A stretch of DNA of 64,000 nt from Mycolicibacterium iranicum. Lineage in GTDB: Bacteria > Actinomycetota > Actinomycetes > Mycobacteriales > Mycobacteriaceae. The translations under genes were made by a program, and so were the position numbers. This document shows positions 8,210-16,080 of the stretch, in pieces. The notes under the pieces were generated by a model. The model saw only the letters and a program-made list of their open reading frames with translations, did not search any database and was not told the DNA's origin. The stretch's first letter is position 1, and each line of letters opens with the position of its first letter. The DNA is taken from positions 49,758 through 113,757 of the forward strand of contig NZ_LQPC01000049.1 of assembly GCF_002101705.1 (NCBI RefSeq). Direction: 5' to 3'.

Positions 8210-9998
8210 TGGCCCCGCCATCGCCGACCACGGCCTGATCGGAGATCTTCGGACCTGCGCCCTTGTCGGAACCGACGGAACGATCGACTGGTTCTGCGCG
8301 CCACGCTTCGACTCGCCCAGCGTGTTCGGGGCGATTCTCGACCCCGACAATGCCGGCAGCTGGCGCATTTCGACCGTGTGCGACAGCAGCCACACCCACC
8401 AGTTCTACTTCCCCGAGTCGGCGACACTGATCACGCGCTTCCTGACCAACGACGGCGTGGTCGAGATGCACGACTTCATGCCGATCACCGGATCAGCTGA
8501 CGCCGGACATCGGCAGCGGCTGGTCCGTCGGCTCATCGCGGTCCGGGGCCAGGTCACGGTCGGGATGCGGCTCGACGCCCGACCCGATTACGGCCGAGCA
8601 CGTTTCGAGACGACACAGCGTGGACGCACCGTCGATTTCCGTGCCGACATCCTCGCGATGCGGTTGACCTCGTCAGCGGATCTGTCTGTCGACAACGGTG
8701 TCGTCAGCTCCGAGCTCACGCTGAAAACCGGGCAGACCGCCGAGTTCGTGCTGGAGGTGCTCGACCCTGCGCACCCGGAACCAGAGACGTGCGACGTCGA
8801 CGAACTCTTCGAGTCGACCGCCGGGTTCTGGCGCAACTGGCTGGCCCAGTCCCGTTACCGCGGACGTTGGCGCGAGATGGTGGAACGCTCGGCCATCACG
8901 CTCAAGCTGCTGACCCATGAACCGTCGGGCGCGGTCGTCGCCGCGGCAACCACCAGCCTGCCGGAACACATTGGTGGCGAACGCAACTGGGATTACCGCT
9001 ATGTCTGGATGCGCGACGCCGGATTCAGCCTCTACGCCCTGCTACGCCTGGGATTCAACGCCGAAGCCAACGCGTTCATCGAGTGGCTGTCCAAGCGGCT
9101 CGGCCGTGGCGAACGCGAGCACGACGGTCTCGGCCCACTGCGCGTGCTCTACAACATCGACGGCGACGAACCCGTCCAGGAGTACGAACTCGACCATCTC
9201 CGTGGACATCTGGACTCCAAGCCGGTACGGGTCGGCAACGCGGCGGTGCAGCAGTTACAGCTCGACATCTACGGCGACCTGATCGACTCGGTCTATCTGT
9301 TCGACAAATACGGTGCAGGCATCAGCCACGACGCGTGGTCCGACGTCGTCTACGTGATCGACTGGCTGGTGGACAACTGGGACCGCGACGATGCCGGCAT
9401 GTGGGAGGTCCGAGGCGAGTCGAGGCCTTACACCACGTCCCGGCTGATGTGCTGGGTGGCGATCGAACGCGCCATCCGCATCGCTCGCCGCCGCGGATTG
9501 CCCGCGGATCTGGTCACCTGGACCGGCGCGCGCGACGACATCTACCACCGCATCATGAGCAAATCCTGGAATACAGACCTTCAGGCATTCACCCAGGTCG
9601 AGGGCGGCGATCAACTGGACGCCGGCGTGCTGCTGATGCCCATGGTCAAGTTCATCTCTCCGGCCGACCCGCGATTCCTGTCGACGCTGGACGCGATCGA
9701 ACGGGAGCTCGTCACCGACAGCCTGGTGTTCCGGTACGAACCGGCCACCGATGGCCTCGACGGCGACGAGGGCACGTTCTCGCTGTGCACGTTCTGGTAC
9801 GTCGAGGCACTGACACGCACGGGCCGCTTGCGTGACGCTCAACTGGCGCTGGAAAAGATGTTCACCTATGCCAACCACGTCGGCCTTTACGCTGAGCAGG
9901 TCAGCGCGACCGGTGATCAAGTGGGCAACTTCCCCCAGGCGTTCACCCACCTGTCCCTGATCAGCGCCGCCATCAACCTGGACCGTGCGCTCGGCTGA
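8202..9998 (+). CDS. GH15-family glycoside hydrolase (trehalase/glucoamylase-like)
   Basis: This 598-residue cytosolic protein is of the glycoside hydrolase 15 group that includes mycobacterial trehalase. An N-terminal beta-sandwich begins with TDGTIDWFCAPRFDSPSVFG. The (alpha/alpha)6 catalytic domain follows, with ERNWDYRYVWMRDAGF (general acid region) and DGLDGDEGTFSLCTFWYVEA near residue 520. No signal peptide is present. It would release glucose from trehalose or an alpha-glucan, feeding the adjacent glucose-6-phosphate dehydrogenase after phosphorylation. Trehalase versus glucoamylase cannot be decided from motifs alone. Its ATG lies within the end of zwf. Confidence 0.85.
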   Translation: MTSGPAIADHGLIGDLRTCALVGTDGTIDWFCAPRFDSPSVFGAILDPDNAGSWRISTVCDSSHTHQFYFPESATLITRFLTNDGVVEMHDFMPITGSADAGHRQRLVRRLIAVRGQVTVGMRLDARPDYGRARFETTQRGRTVDFRADILAMRLTSSADLSVDNGVVSSELTLKTGQTAEFVLEVLDPAHPEPETCDVDELFESTAGFWRNWLAQSRYRGRWREMVERSAITLKLLTHEPSGAVVAAATTSLPEHIGGERNWDYRYVWMRDAGFSLYALLRLGFNAEANAFIEWLSKRLGRGEREHDGLGPLRVLYNIDGDEPVQEYELDHLRGHLDSKPVRVGNAAVQQLQLDIYGDLIDSVYLFDKYGAGISHDAWSDVVYVIDWLVDNWDRDDAGMWEVRGESRPYTTSRLMCWVAIERAIRIARRRGLPADLVTWTGARDDIYHRIMSKSWNTDLQAFTQVEGGDQLDAGVLLMPMVKFISPADPRFLSTLDAIERELVTDSLVFRYEPATDGLDGDEGTFSLCTFWYVEALTRTGRLRDAQLALEKMFTYANHVGLYAEQVSATGDQVGNFPQAFTHLSLISAAINLDRALG

Positions 9999-10013
9999 AT
10001 CGAAAGGCACACC

Positions 10014-10637
10014 ATGACCGTTGCACAGCGCGAGCGAGCCGCCTTGGTCGCGACGCTACGCGACACCTCACCGGACGCCCCGACCCTGTGCGAGGGCTGG
10101 GACGCGCGGGACCTCGCGGCGCACCTCGTCGTGCGAGAGCGGCGGCTCGACACGGGCCCGGGAATCCTCATTCCCGCATTCGCCGGTTACACCGAGCGAG
10201 TTCAGAACCACGTCGCCGCGTCAACCGATTGGGACGTCCTGCTCGATCAGGTGGCCGAGGGCCCGCCGATCTATTCGCCGTTCAAGATCTTGGATCCGGT
10301 CGCCAATCCGGCAGAGATGTTCATCCACCACGAGGACGTTCGTCGGGCCGTCGGCGACTGGGAACCGCGGCCGCTCGACGATCAGACCGCCTCCGCGCTG
10401 CGCCGGCCGATCGCGATGATGGCGCGTCTGACGCTTCGCAAGGCGCCGGTGAAGGCCGTCTTCCGCACGCCGCAGGGCGAAACGCTGGCCACCGCCGGCA
10501 AAGGTCCCGAGGTGGTGATCACCGGCGACGTCGGCGAGCTACTGATGTACGCCGCAGGTCGCGACAAGGCGTGGGTGTCGTTGGACGGATCCCCGGATGT
10601 CGTCGAGCGTCTCAAAAACGCCCGCGGCGGGCTGTGA
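10014..10637 (+). CDS. TIGR03085-type DinB-like metal-binding protein
   Basis: This 207-residue protein is related to the mycothiol-dependent maleylpyruvate isomerase/DinB superfamily. It shows the typical start LCEGWDARDLAAHLVVRERR and the motif EMFIHHEDVRRA, where histidines would bind a divalent metal. Such proteins are suspected thiol (mycothiol) S-transferases, but this subgroup has no established substrate. A GAAAGG ribosome site precedes the ATG. The TGA overlaps the GTG of the LLM oxidoreductase gene (GTGA), so the two are translated together. Proximity to a mycothione reductase fits a mycothiol role, which remains inference. Confidence 0.75.
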   Translation: MTVAQRERAALVATLRDTSPDAPTLCEGWDARDLAAHLVVRERRLDTGPGILIPAFAGYTERVQNHVAASTDWDVLLDQVAEGPPIYSPFKILDPVANPAEMFIHHEDVRRAVGDWEPRPLDDQTASALRRPIAMMARLTLRKAPVKAVFRTPQGETLATAGKGPEVVITGDVGELLMYAAGRDKAWVSLDGSPDVVERLKNARGGL

Positions 10638-11605
10638 GCTTAGAGTTGGCGGACGTGGCTGCTACATCACCGACAGATTTCCGCGTCTTCGTCGAACCCC
10701 AGCAGGGCGCTTCGTACGCCGACCAGCTCGCCGTCGCGCAGACGGCGGAAAGGGCGGGCTATTCGGCGTTCTTCCGCTCGGACCACTACGTCGCGATGGC
10801 CGGTGACGGCCTGCCAGGCCCCACCGACTCGTGGGTGACGCTGGCCGGTCTGGCGCGCGAGACGTCGTCGATCCGGCTCGGCACGATGGTGACGTCGGCG
10901 ACGTTCCGCTACCCGGGACCACTTGCCATCTCGGTGGCACAGGTGGATGAAATGAGTTGTGGCCGAGTCGAATTCGGCCTGGGTGCCGGATGGTTCGAAG
11001 CCGAGCACAAGGCGTACGCGATCCCGTTCCCGCCGCTGGGTGAACGCTTCGACCGGCTCACCGAGCAGCTGGAGATTCTGACCGGGCTGTGGACCACCCC
11101 TGCGGGCAAGACGTTCGACTATTCCGGCAAGCACTACGAGATCACCGACTCGCCCGCGTTGCCGAAGCCGGCACAACACCCGCACCCACCCATCATCATC
11201 GGCGGCGGCGGCGCCAAGCGGACACCGGCGCTGGCAGCCCGATTCGCCGACGAGTTCAACATCCCGTTCGTGCCGCTGGACACGCTCACCGAGCAGTACA
11301 CCCGGGTGGCCGCAGCGGTCGAGAAGGCGGGCCGCGCGAGGGACTCAATGACCTACTCGGCCGCGTTCGTCGTGTGCGTCGGCCGCAACGACAGCGAGAT
11401 CGCGCGGCGTGCCGAGGCCATCGGCCGAGAGGTCGAGGAGCTGCGGTCCAATTCCCCGGCAGTCGGCACCCCCGCCGAGGTCGTCGACAAGCTCGGCCCG
11501 TTCCTGCAAGCCGGTGTTCAGCGCATCTACCTGCAGGTTCTGGACCAGTCCGACCTGGACCACGTCGAGTTCTTCGCCGAGCAGATCGTCCCGCAGGTCA
11601 ACTGA
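10634..11605 (+). CDS. LLM-class (F420-dependent) flavin oxidoreductase
   Basis: A 323-residue TIM-barrel protein of the luciferase-like monooxygenase family, mostly F420-dependent in mycobacteria. Typical segments are the N-terminal QQGASYADQLAVAQTAE, AGYSAFFRSDHYVAM near residue 50, IRLGTMVTSATFRYPGPLA, VDEMSCGRVEFGLGAGWFE, and HPPIIIGGGGAKRTPALAARF, which contacts the cofactor phosphate. The GTG at 10634 overlaps the preceding stop; a second GTG 21 bases downstream is a possible alternative. Substrate is unknown. Coupling to a DinB-like protein suggests a joint role in detoxification or redox chemistry. Confidence 0.85.
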   Translation: MSLELADVAATSPTDFRVFVEPQQGASYADQLAVAQTAERAGYSAFFRSDHYVAMAGDGLPGPTDSWVTLAGLARETSSIRLGTMVTSATFRYPGPLAISVAQVDEMSCGRVEFGLGAGWFEAEHKAYAIPFPPLGERFDRLTEQLEILTGLWTTPAGKTFDYSGKHYEITDSPALPKPAQHPHPPIIIGGGGAKRTPALAARFADEFNIPFVPLDTLTEQYTRVAAAVEKAGRARDSMTYSAAFVVCVGRNDSEIARRAEAIGREVEELRSNSPAVGTPAEVVDKLGPFLQAGVQRIYLQVLDQSDLDHVEFFAEQIVPQVN

Positions 11606-11631
11606 TCGGGCGCGCCGGCCCAGGTCGCGGC

Positions 11632-11637
11632 TACTAT
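11632..11637 (+). promoter_or_regulatory. Putative -10 box, leaderless arrangement
   Basis: TACTAT fits TANNNT and ends eight bases before the GTG start of the downstream membrane protein. No convincing ribosome site lies between, which is consistent with a leaderless mRNA starting on the GTG. Confidence 0.5.
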
Positions 11638-11645
11638 CGGTGCCC

Positions 11646-12095
11646 GTGAACCGACGGGACGACGATGAGGCTCGGGAAGAGCCACCCGTCGAGTGGCACA
11701 ACAAGACGTCGACCCTGCTCGGGGCGAGTGTGGCTGGACTTCTGGCGATCGCGTTGGTCGTCATGCTGATCTCCTATGTGGCACGGCAGTTCAGCGAACC
11801 CGAACAGGCCCCGCTGAACTACATCCCGCCGCCGGCGTCGTCGGCCGGCGGGACGCGGTCCGCGACGTCGACGACGACCGGGACCATCACCAGCACCAGC
11901 CCGCCGATGACCAGCGACATCAACCCCGGCGAGACCACGACGACGTCGGAGTCGACGACGAGGCCCAGCACGCGTCCGCCGCGCACTCGTGAGACGGACG
12001 CCAACGAGGGCGATGAGGGTGACGACGAGGATGAGACGACGACGCGCAGCCGGCCGCGCACCAACGTGACACGCACGCTGTACCCCGGAACGTAG
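11646..12095 (+). CDS. Small single-pass membrane protein with Thr-rich exterior tail
   Basis: This is a 149-residue protein of unknown function. A short charged N-terminus (NRRDDDEAREEPPVEW) leads into one transmembrane helix near residues 24-48 (LLGASVAGLLAIALVVMLIS). A Ser/Thr/Pro-rich, then acidic tail follows, predicted to be outside and ending in Arg-rich sequence. The topology parallels the adjacent 169-residue protein and the membrane parts of the nearby Hsp70-like proteins. No enzyme motif is present. It is probably transcribed separately, from the TACTAT box. Confidence 0.65.
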   Translation: MNRRDDDEAREEPPVEWHNKTSTLLGASVAGLLAIALVVMLISYVARQFSEPEQAPLNYIPPPASSAGGTRSATSTTTGTITSTSPPMTSDINPGETTTTSESTTRPSTRPPRTRETDANEGDEGDDEDETTTRSRPRTNVTRTLYPGT

Positions 12096-12107
12096 CAACA
12101 GGGCGCG

Positions 12108-12113
12108 TAGTCT
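12108..12113 (+). promoter_or_regulatory. Putative -10 box, leaderless arrangement
   Basis: TAGTCT ends exactly eight bases before the GTG start at 12122. The eight-base linker (CGGTCCCC) is nearly the same as that of the preceding gene (CGGTGCCC), so the two promoters look duplicated or similarly constrained. Confidence 0.5.
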
Positions 12114-12121
12114 CGGTCCCC

Positions 12122-12631
12122 GTGGCGCGATACGGCGATTCCGACGACCAGAACTATTACTCCGAAGACGAGCCGACTCAGCTCAGCAACTACGGGTACG
12201 ACGAGCCGCCGGCGGCCGAGCCGGAGACACCCTGGTTCCGCAAACCCGCCTCGCTGGTGGCGTTCGGCGCCATCGGCGCGGTCCTGATAGCGCTCGTGGT
12301 GTTCGGACTGGCCAAGGCCATCACCGGCGACTCGGGCTCCGAGACCACGTCGACAACCCCGCTGACCCCGCTGACGACGACATCCGCGTCGGCGGTGCCT
12401 CCGGCGCCGGTGACCGACACCGAAACAGCGAGCGAGACCACCCCGTCGACGACGGAACCGACCACCACGACCACCACCACAACGCCGCCGCCGACGACCA
12501 CCACGACGACAACGACGACCACAACCACGACGCCGAGTACCTCGGTCAGCACCAGTACGAGCACCGTGACGCAGACGGAGACTCAGACCGAAACGGTCAC
12601 AGAGCCGCCGCCGGCCGAGGCGACGCCCTGA
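12122..12631 (+). CDS. Thr-rich single-pass membrane protein
   Basis: The protein has 169 residues. An acidic Tyr/Asp/Glu-rich cytoplasmic segment (residues 1-38) ends in PWFRKP, followed by one transmembrane helix (about 42-65). The tail is almost wholly Thr/Pro/Ser and includes runs of consecutive threonines, ending in repeated Thr-Gln/Thr-Glu pairs. The tail resembles a glycosylatable cell-wall spacer. The W-F-R-K-P juxtamembrane sequence matches the W-Y-[RK]-R-P signature of the three Hsp70-like proteins nearby. Function is unknown, but the shared signature and position suggest an accessory of the ini region. Confidence 0.65.
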   Translation: MARYGDSDDQNYYSEDEPTQLSNYGYDEPPAAEPETPWFRKPASLVAFGAIGAVLIALVVFGLAKAITGDSGSETTSTTPLTPLTTTSASAVPPAPVTDTETASETTPSTTEPTTTTTTTTPPPTTTTTTTTTTTTTPSTSVSTSTSTVTQTETQTETVTEPPPAEATP

Positions 12632-12647
12632 TCAGACGCCCTGATCA
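12622..12647. repeat. 13-bp tandem duplication holding two convergent stop codons
   Basis: The 13-mer GACGCCCTGATCA occurs twice in direct tandem. Each copy contains TGATCA, which is a stop codon on both strands. The first copy ends the plus-strand Thr-rich gene and the second ends the minus-strand Hsp70-like gene. Confidence 0.8.
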
Positions 12648-14459
12648 GCAGGTGACGTCGGGCGTCGGCACACACTCCTCGACAGGAGCGGCAGGCTCGA
12701 CCACCTCGGGCTGAGGCGCATCTTCGGGCGCCGGGTTCGGCTGCTGCGCTTCAGACGGCTCGGGCTGCGGTTCCGGCTGCGGTTCGGGCTCGGGCTGAGG
12801 TTGCGGCTCGGGTTCCGGTTGAGGTTGCGGCTCCGGATCCGGCTGGGGCTCGGGCTGAGGCTCGGGCTCGGGTTCCGGTTCGGGCTGAGGTTCCGGTTCG
12901 GGCTCGGGTTCTGGAGTGGGCGACGGGCTCGGCGACGGCGAGGGGCTCGGAGTCGGCGAAGGCGTCGGAGTCGGCGAGGGCGACGGAGCGGCGGGCGGCG
13001 GTGCTGCCGGCAACGGAACGGGCTGCGGCGCGGCCTGCTTTGTCACCACCCGCTGCGGCGGCGGCGCCTGGGGAGCCGCCTGGACCACGCGCGGTGCCGG
13101 GGCATCCGCGACGACAGTCTCGGTGACGACCGCGGGCGGCGGCGTAGACACCTCGACCGGCGCCTCCACCGGCTTGGTCACGACCGGCGTCGCCAGATTC
13201 GACGCGCCCGCTTCCGCCGGTCCTGCCGGCCCGACATGAGACGTCAAAACCAGTCCAGTTGTCGCCAACGCGGCGAAACATGCTGCAATGCCGAACAATA
13301 CGCCAGGCCGCCGATACCACGCCAAGGGCTCCAGGTCGACGGCATCGGCCTCGGGTTCGAAGTGGACATCGGGTCGCGCGTACGACGTGTCGTACACGAG
13401 GTCCGCCTCGGGCGCCGCCAGGTCGACAGTCTCCTGCGACCACGCGAGCTGCGGCACAGCCGCCGCCATCGTCGCCTGAGCCGTCGTGAGCGGAGCACCA
13501 GCAGGGGCCAACATAGTGTGTGCCTCGTGCTCGCCAGCGCGCGCCGCCATCAACTCCGCACCGATCGCCGCCACGGCCGCAGCATGCGGAACGGTGACGA
13601 CCGGACGCCGCAGCGCCTCGGAAAGCCGTTGCGTGACAAGCGGTATGCGAGCACCTCCGCCGACCGTCGCGATCGCCGAGAGCTGCGCGGGGGCTACTCC
13701 GTGGCGGTAGAGCGTGCTCACCAACACCTCGATGAAGTGGTCGAGCGGACCGGCGATCAGTTCGACGATCTCGGGTCGTGTGAGCCGCACGGTGGTACCG
13801 CCACTGACGAAACTGGTTGCGGTATCGAACGACAACCGCTCCTTGGCCGCCCGGGACTGATCGCGAAGATCATGCAGCGCCGCGACCTCCGCCGTGCCCG
13901 CGGGCTCAGCATCGATACCGGCGAGCACATGCTGCAGCACGGCGCGGTCGGCGAGATCTCCGGAGAAGCCCTCCACCCGGATCGTTTCCCCGATGGCGGC
14001 GAAGCCGGCCGAGGCATCGACGAGGGTGATACTGCTTGCCGCCGCACCGAAGTCGCACAGTGCTACCACCCCGTGCGCGGGCAGTCCGGGATTGGCGTGC
14101 AACGCAGTCAGCGCCGCAGCCGCATCCGAGACCACGGTCAGATGCGGAACGGCGGCGCGCAGCGCCGCTACGACCGGATCCGGCCAGTACGCGGGAACGG
14201 CGACGGCACAGACATCGGGCCGCCGCTGCGGGCGGGCCGTTCGAGTCAGGTCCTCGATCGCCGCCGCGGCCAGCGTTTCGGCGCGATGCACCGAGTGGTC
14301 GGCGAGCACCAACGGGACGGGGTCGCCGATGCGCTCGACGAAGCCGGTCACCGTCAGACCGGACATCGTGGTCACGACCGACGGCCGCGCCGTGGGCCGC
14401 CCATCGGCGACCGCAATCAGATTCGCTGTGCCCAGCGAGATGCCTAGTGAACTGCGCAT
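12645..14459 (-). CDS. Hsp70-like ATPase with membrane anchor and Pro/Glu-repeat tail (ini copy 1)
   Basis: The protein has 604 residues. An Hsp70/actin-type nucleotide-binding domain occupies residues 1 to about 330: phosphate-1 loop GISLGTANLIA, phosphate-2 CDFGAAASSITLVD, adenosine motif VGGGARIPLV. The peptide-binding domain and lid of DnaK are absent. After WYRRP comes one membrane helix (about 383-405), then a tail of over 190 residues rich in Pro, with long alternating Pro-Glu/Pro-Gln repeats and a terminal cysteine pair (ECVPTPDVTC). Polarity places the ATPase inside and the tail outside. It follows iniC by 37 bases and is likely the last gene of the ini operon. It is not a general chaperone; its role is inferred as envelope-stress related. 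Confidence 0.82.
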   Translation of the reverse strand: MRSSLGISLGTANLIAVADGRPTARPSVVTTMSGLTVTGFVERIGDPVPLVLADHSVHRAETLAAAAIEDLTRTARPQRRPDVCAVAVPAYWPDPVVAALRAAVPHLTVVSDAAAALTALHANPGLPAHGVVALCDFGAAASSITLVDASAGFAAIGETIRVEGFSGDLADRAVLQHVLAGIDAEPAGTAEVAALHDLRDQSRAAKERLSFDTATSFVSGGTTVRLTRPEIVELIAGPLDHFIEVLVSTLYRHGVAPAQLSAIATVGGGARIPLVTQRLSEALRRPVVTVPHAAAVAAIGAELMAARAGEHEAHTMLAPAGAPLTTAQATMAAAVPQLAWSQETVDLAAPEADLVYDTSYARPDVHFEPEADAVDLEPLAWYRRPGVLFGIAACFAALATTGLVLTSHVGPAGPAEAGASNLATPVVTKPVEAPVEVSTPPPAVVTETVVADAPAPRVVQAAPQAPPPQRVVTKQAAPQPVPLPAAPPPAAPSPSPTPTPSPTPSPSPSPSPSPTPEPEPEPEPQPEPEPEPEPQPEPQPDPEPQPQPEPEPQPQPEPEPQPEPQPEPSEAQQPNPAPEDAPQPEVVEPAAPVEECVPTPDVTC

Positions 14460-14496
14460 GCCTTTATGTCGCTCGGCGACCCCGAAACGTTAAGCG

Positions 14497-15981
14497 TCAC
14501 CGCCCCAGACGCGCGTACTCCGCGACGATCGCCTCGGCGCTGCGTACCGCGGCCCGGCAGGCGCGGGCGGTGAACGGGTCGTTCAGGGGGTGCTCGGCGC
14601 GCCGGCGCCACCGCTGAGCTGCAGCGAAGGCGGCGCGCGGCCCGTCAATGTCGTCCCCGGAAGTCAGCCCGAGGCGGCTGGCGGCGTCGGTGCCCGTCGC
14701 GCCGAGTACGCGTCGCAATGAAACGATTTCGTCTTCGCTGAGTGTTGTTTCGCGCGAACGTAATTGGCTCAGCAAGCGCAATTCCTCGAAAGCGTGCGTG
14801 TCCGCCAGAAGCGGATCGATGTCGGCGACGATGTAGCGCGTGGCGTGGATCGGGTTGAGCTCCACGAAGCGCCTCAGCGACAACAGTGCGGTGTGCGCCT
14901 TGAGCAGATCGGAGCGCTGCGCGAACTGCTGGTCGATGACGTCGCGCAGCGCGACCAGGCCGCTGCGGGTCAGCAACTCGTCGGCCAACGCCACCGAATC
15001 ACCGACGCCGGCGCGCAGAATTGCCACGGAGATCCGGATGCCGAACATCCCGAACCTGTCCAGCAGGGCGGCACGGGTGGCTGCGTCCACGGGGAGTGTG
15101 CTGTCTTCGCGGGTGAACCGATCGGCGGACAGCATTGTCTTAGTCAACTCGGCAGCATCGACTGCGGCCAACTTCTCCAGGGCGACGAATTCACTTTGCC
15201 GCAGTGTTCTCGCGGTGAGCGCGAGCAGACCCGACACCGGCACCACCGCCTGGCAGATGCCGGTTTTTTCCATCTCGCGGGTGAACCGCTGCGCGACGTC
15301 CTTGGCCGACATCATCGCGTCGATGCGCCCCGCACCGATCTCGTCGGCCCGCGACGCGACGCCGATGACGCCGAGCGCACCCGCCGATCCACCGACGAGT
15401 TCTCCGATCTGGCGCAGCAGTGCAATGTCGGCGGCATTGAGTGTGCGCAGCAAGAAAACTACCGCGTCGACCCGTGGTACCCCGTCCTCGGGCACCAGCA
15501 GGCGCAGGGTCCGCTCGGAGACCTCGCGTGACAGCGACGAAGTGCCCGGGGTGTCGATGATCGTGCAGTTCACCAGTTCGGCCGCGGGCCATTCCACGTC
15601 GAGGTCGAGGACATCCTCGGGGTCCAGGTGCGCGAAGTCGAAACTCAGTCCGCCGTCACGGTCGATCGGGACGTGTGATCGCCGGCCCCCCCGGTGGTTG
15701 GCGGTGACTTTCGGGGCCGCCCCATGTCGGAACCATGTGACGATACGGGTGGCTTCAGTGGCGTCGGTCGGAGCGATGTCCTCTCCGACGAGCGCATTCA
15801 CCAGCGTGGACTTCCCGGCTTTGAGAGTCCCGGCAAGTGCGATTCGAATTGGCTGATTCAACCGGGCACCAATGCGCCGCAATTCGTTGTGAATGTCAGG
15901 CCTGTGGCGATAGGACGGATCGGCTTGGTAGGCCCGCATGGTGCCGCCCAGGATCGCGCGCACTTGATCACTGGTGCTCAT
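14497..15981 (-). CDS. iniC: Dynamin-like GTPase IniC
   Basis: IniC is a 494-residue isoniazid-inducible dynamin-like protein, nearly the same length as M. tuberculosis IniC. The G1/P-loop GTLKAGKSTLVNAL is near residue 50. The G3 motif IIDTPGTSSLS is near 140, and the rest is helical bundle without clear transmembrane segments. It is a peripheral inner-membrane protein thought to act with IniA in membrane remodelling. It lies between two Hsp70-like genes on the same strand. The 99-base gap before it contains no obvious terminator, so co-transcription with iniB and iniA is likely. Confidence 0.92.
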   Translation of the reverse strand: MSTSDQVRAILGGTMRAYQADPSYRHRPDIHNELRRIGARLNQPIRIALAGTLKAGKSTLVNALVGEDIAPTDATEATRIVTWFRHGAAPKVTANHRGGRRSHVPIDRDGGLSFDFAHLDPEDVLDLDVEWPAAELVNCTIIDTPGTSSLSREVSERTLRLLVPEDGVPRVDAVVFLLRTLNAADIALLRQIGELVGGSAGALGVIGVASRADEIGAGRIDAMMSAKDVAQRFTREMEKTGICQAVVPVSGLLALTARTLRQSEFVALEKLAAVDAAELTKTMLSADRFTREDSTLPVDAATRAALLDRFGMFGIRISVAILRAGVGDSVALADELLTRSGLVALRDVIDQQFAQRSDLLKAHTALLSLRRFVELNPIHATRYIVADIDPLLADTHAFEELRLLSQLRSRETTLSEDEIVSLRRVLGATGTDAASRLGLTSGDDIDGPRAAFAAAQRWRRRAEHPLNDPFTARACRAAVRSAEAIVAEYARLGR

Positions 15982-16080
15982 CGGCGCTTACCTGGCTGCC
16001 CTCCCCGGCCTGTGTGGACCGGTCAACCAGCTTAGGCACTGCTGCCGAAGCCCGCCGACGGAGTCAGCGGATCTGGACAG

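Noticed and set aside
12801..14447. Plus-strand open frame of 548 codons across the Hsp70-like gene
   Set aside because: Arg-rich antisense shadow; the minus strand carries clear nucleotide-binding motifs.
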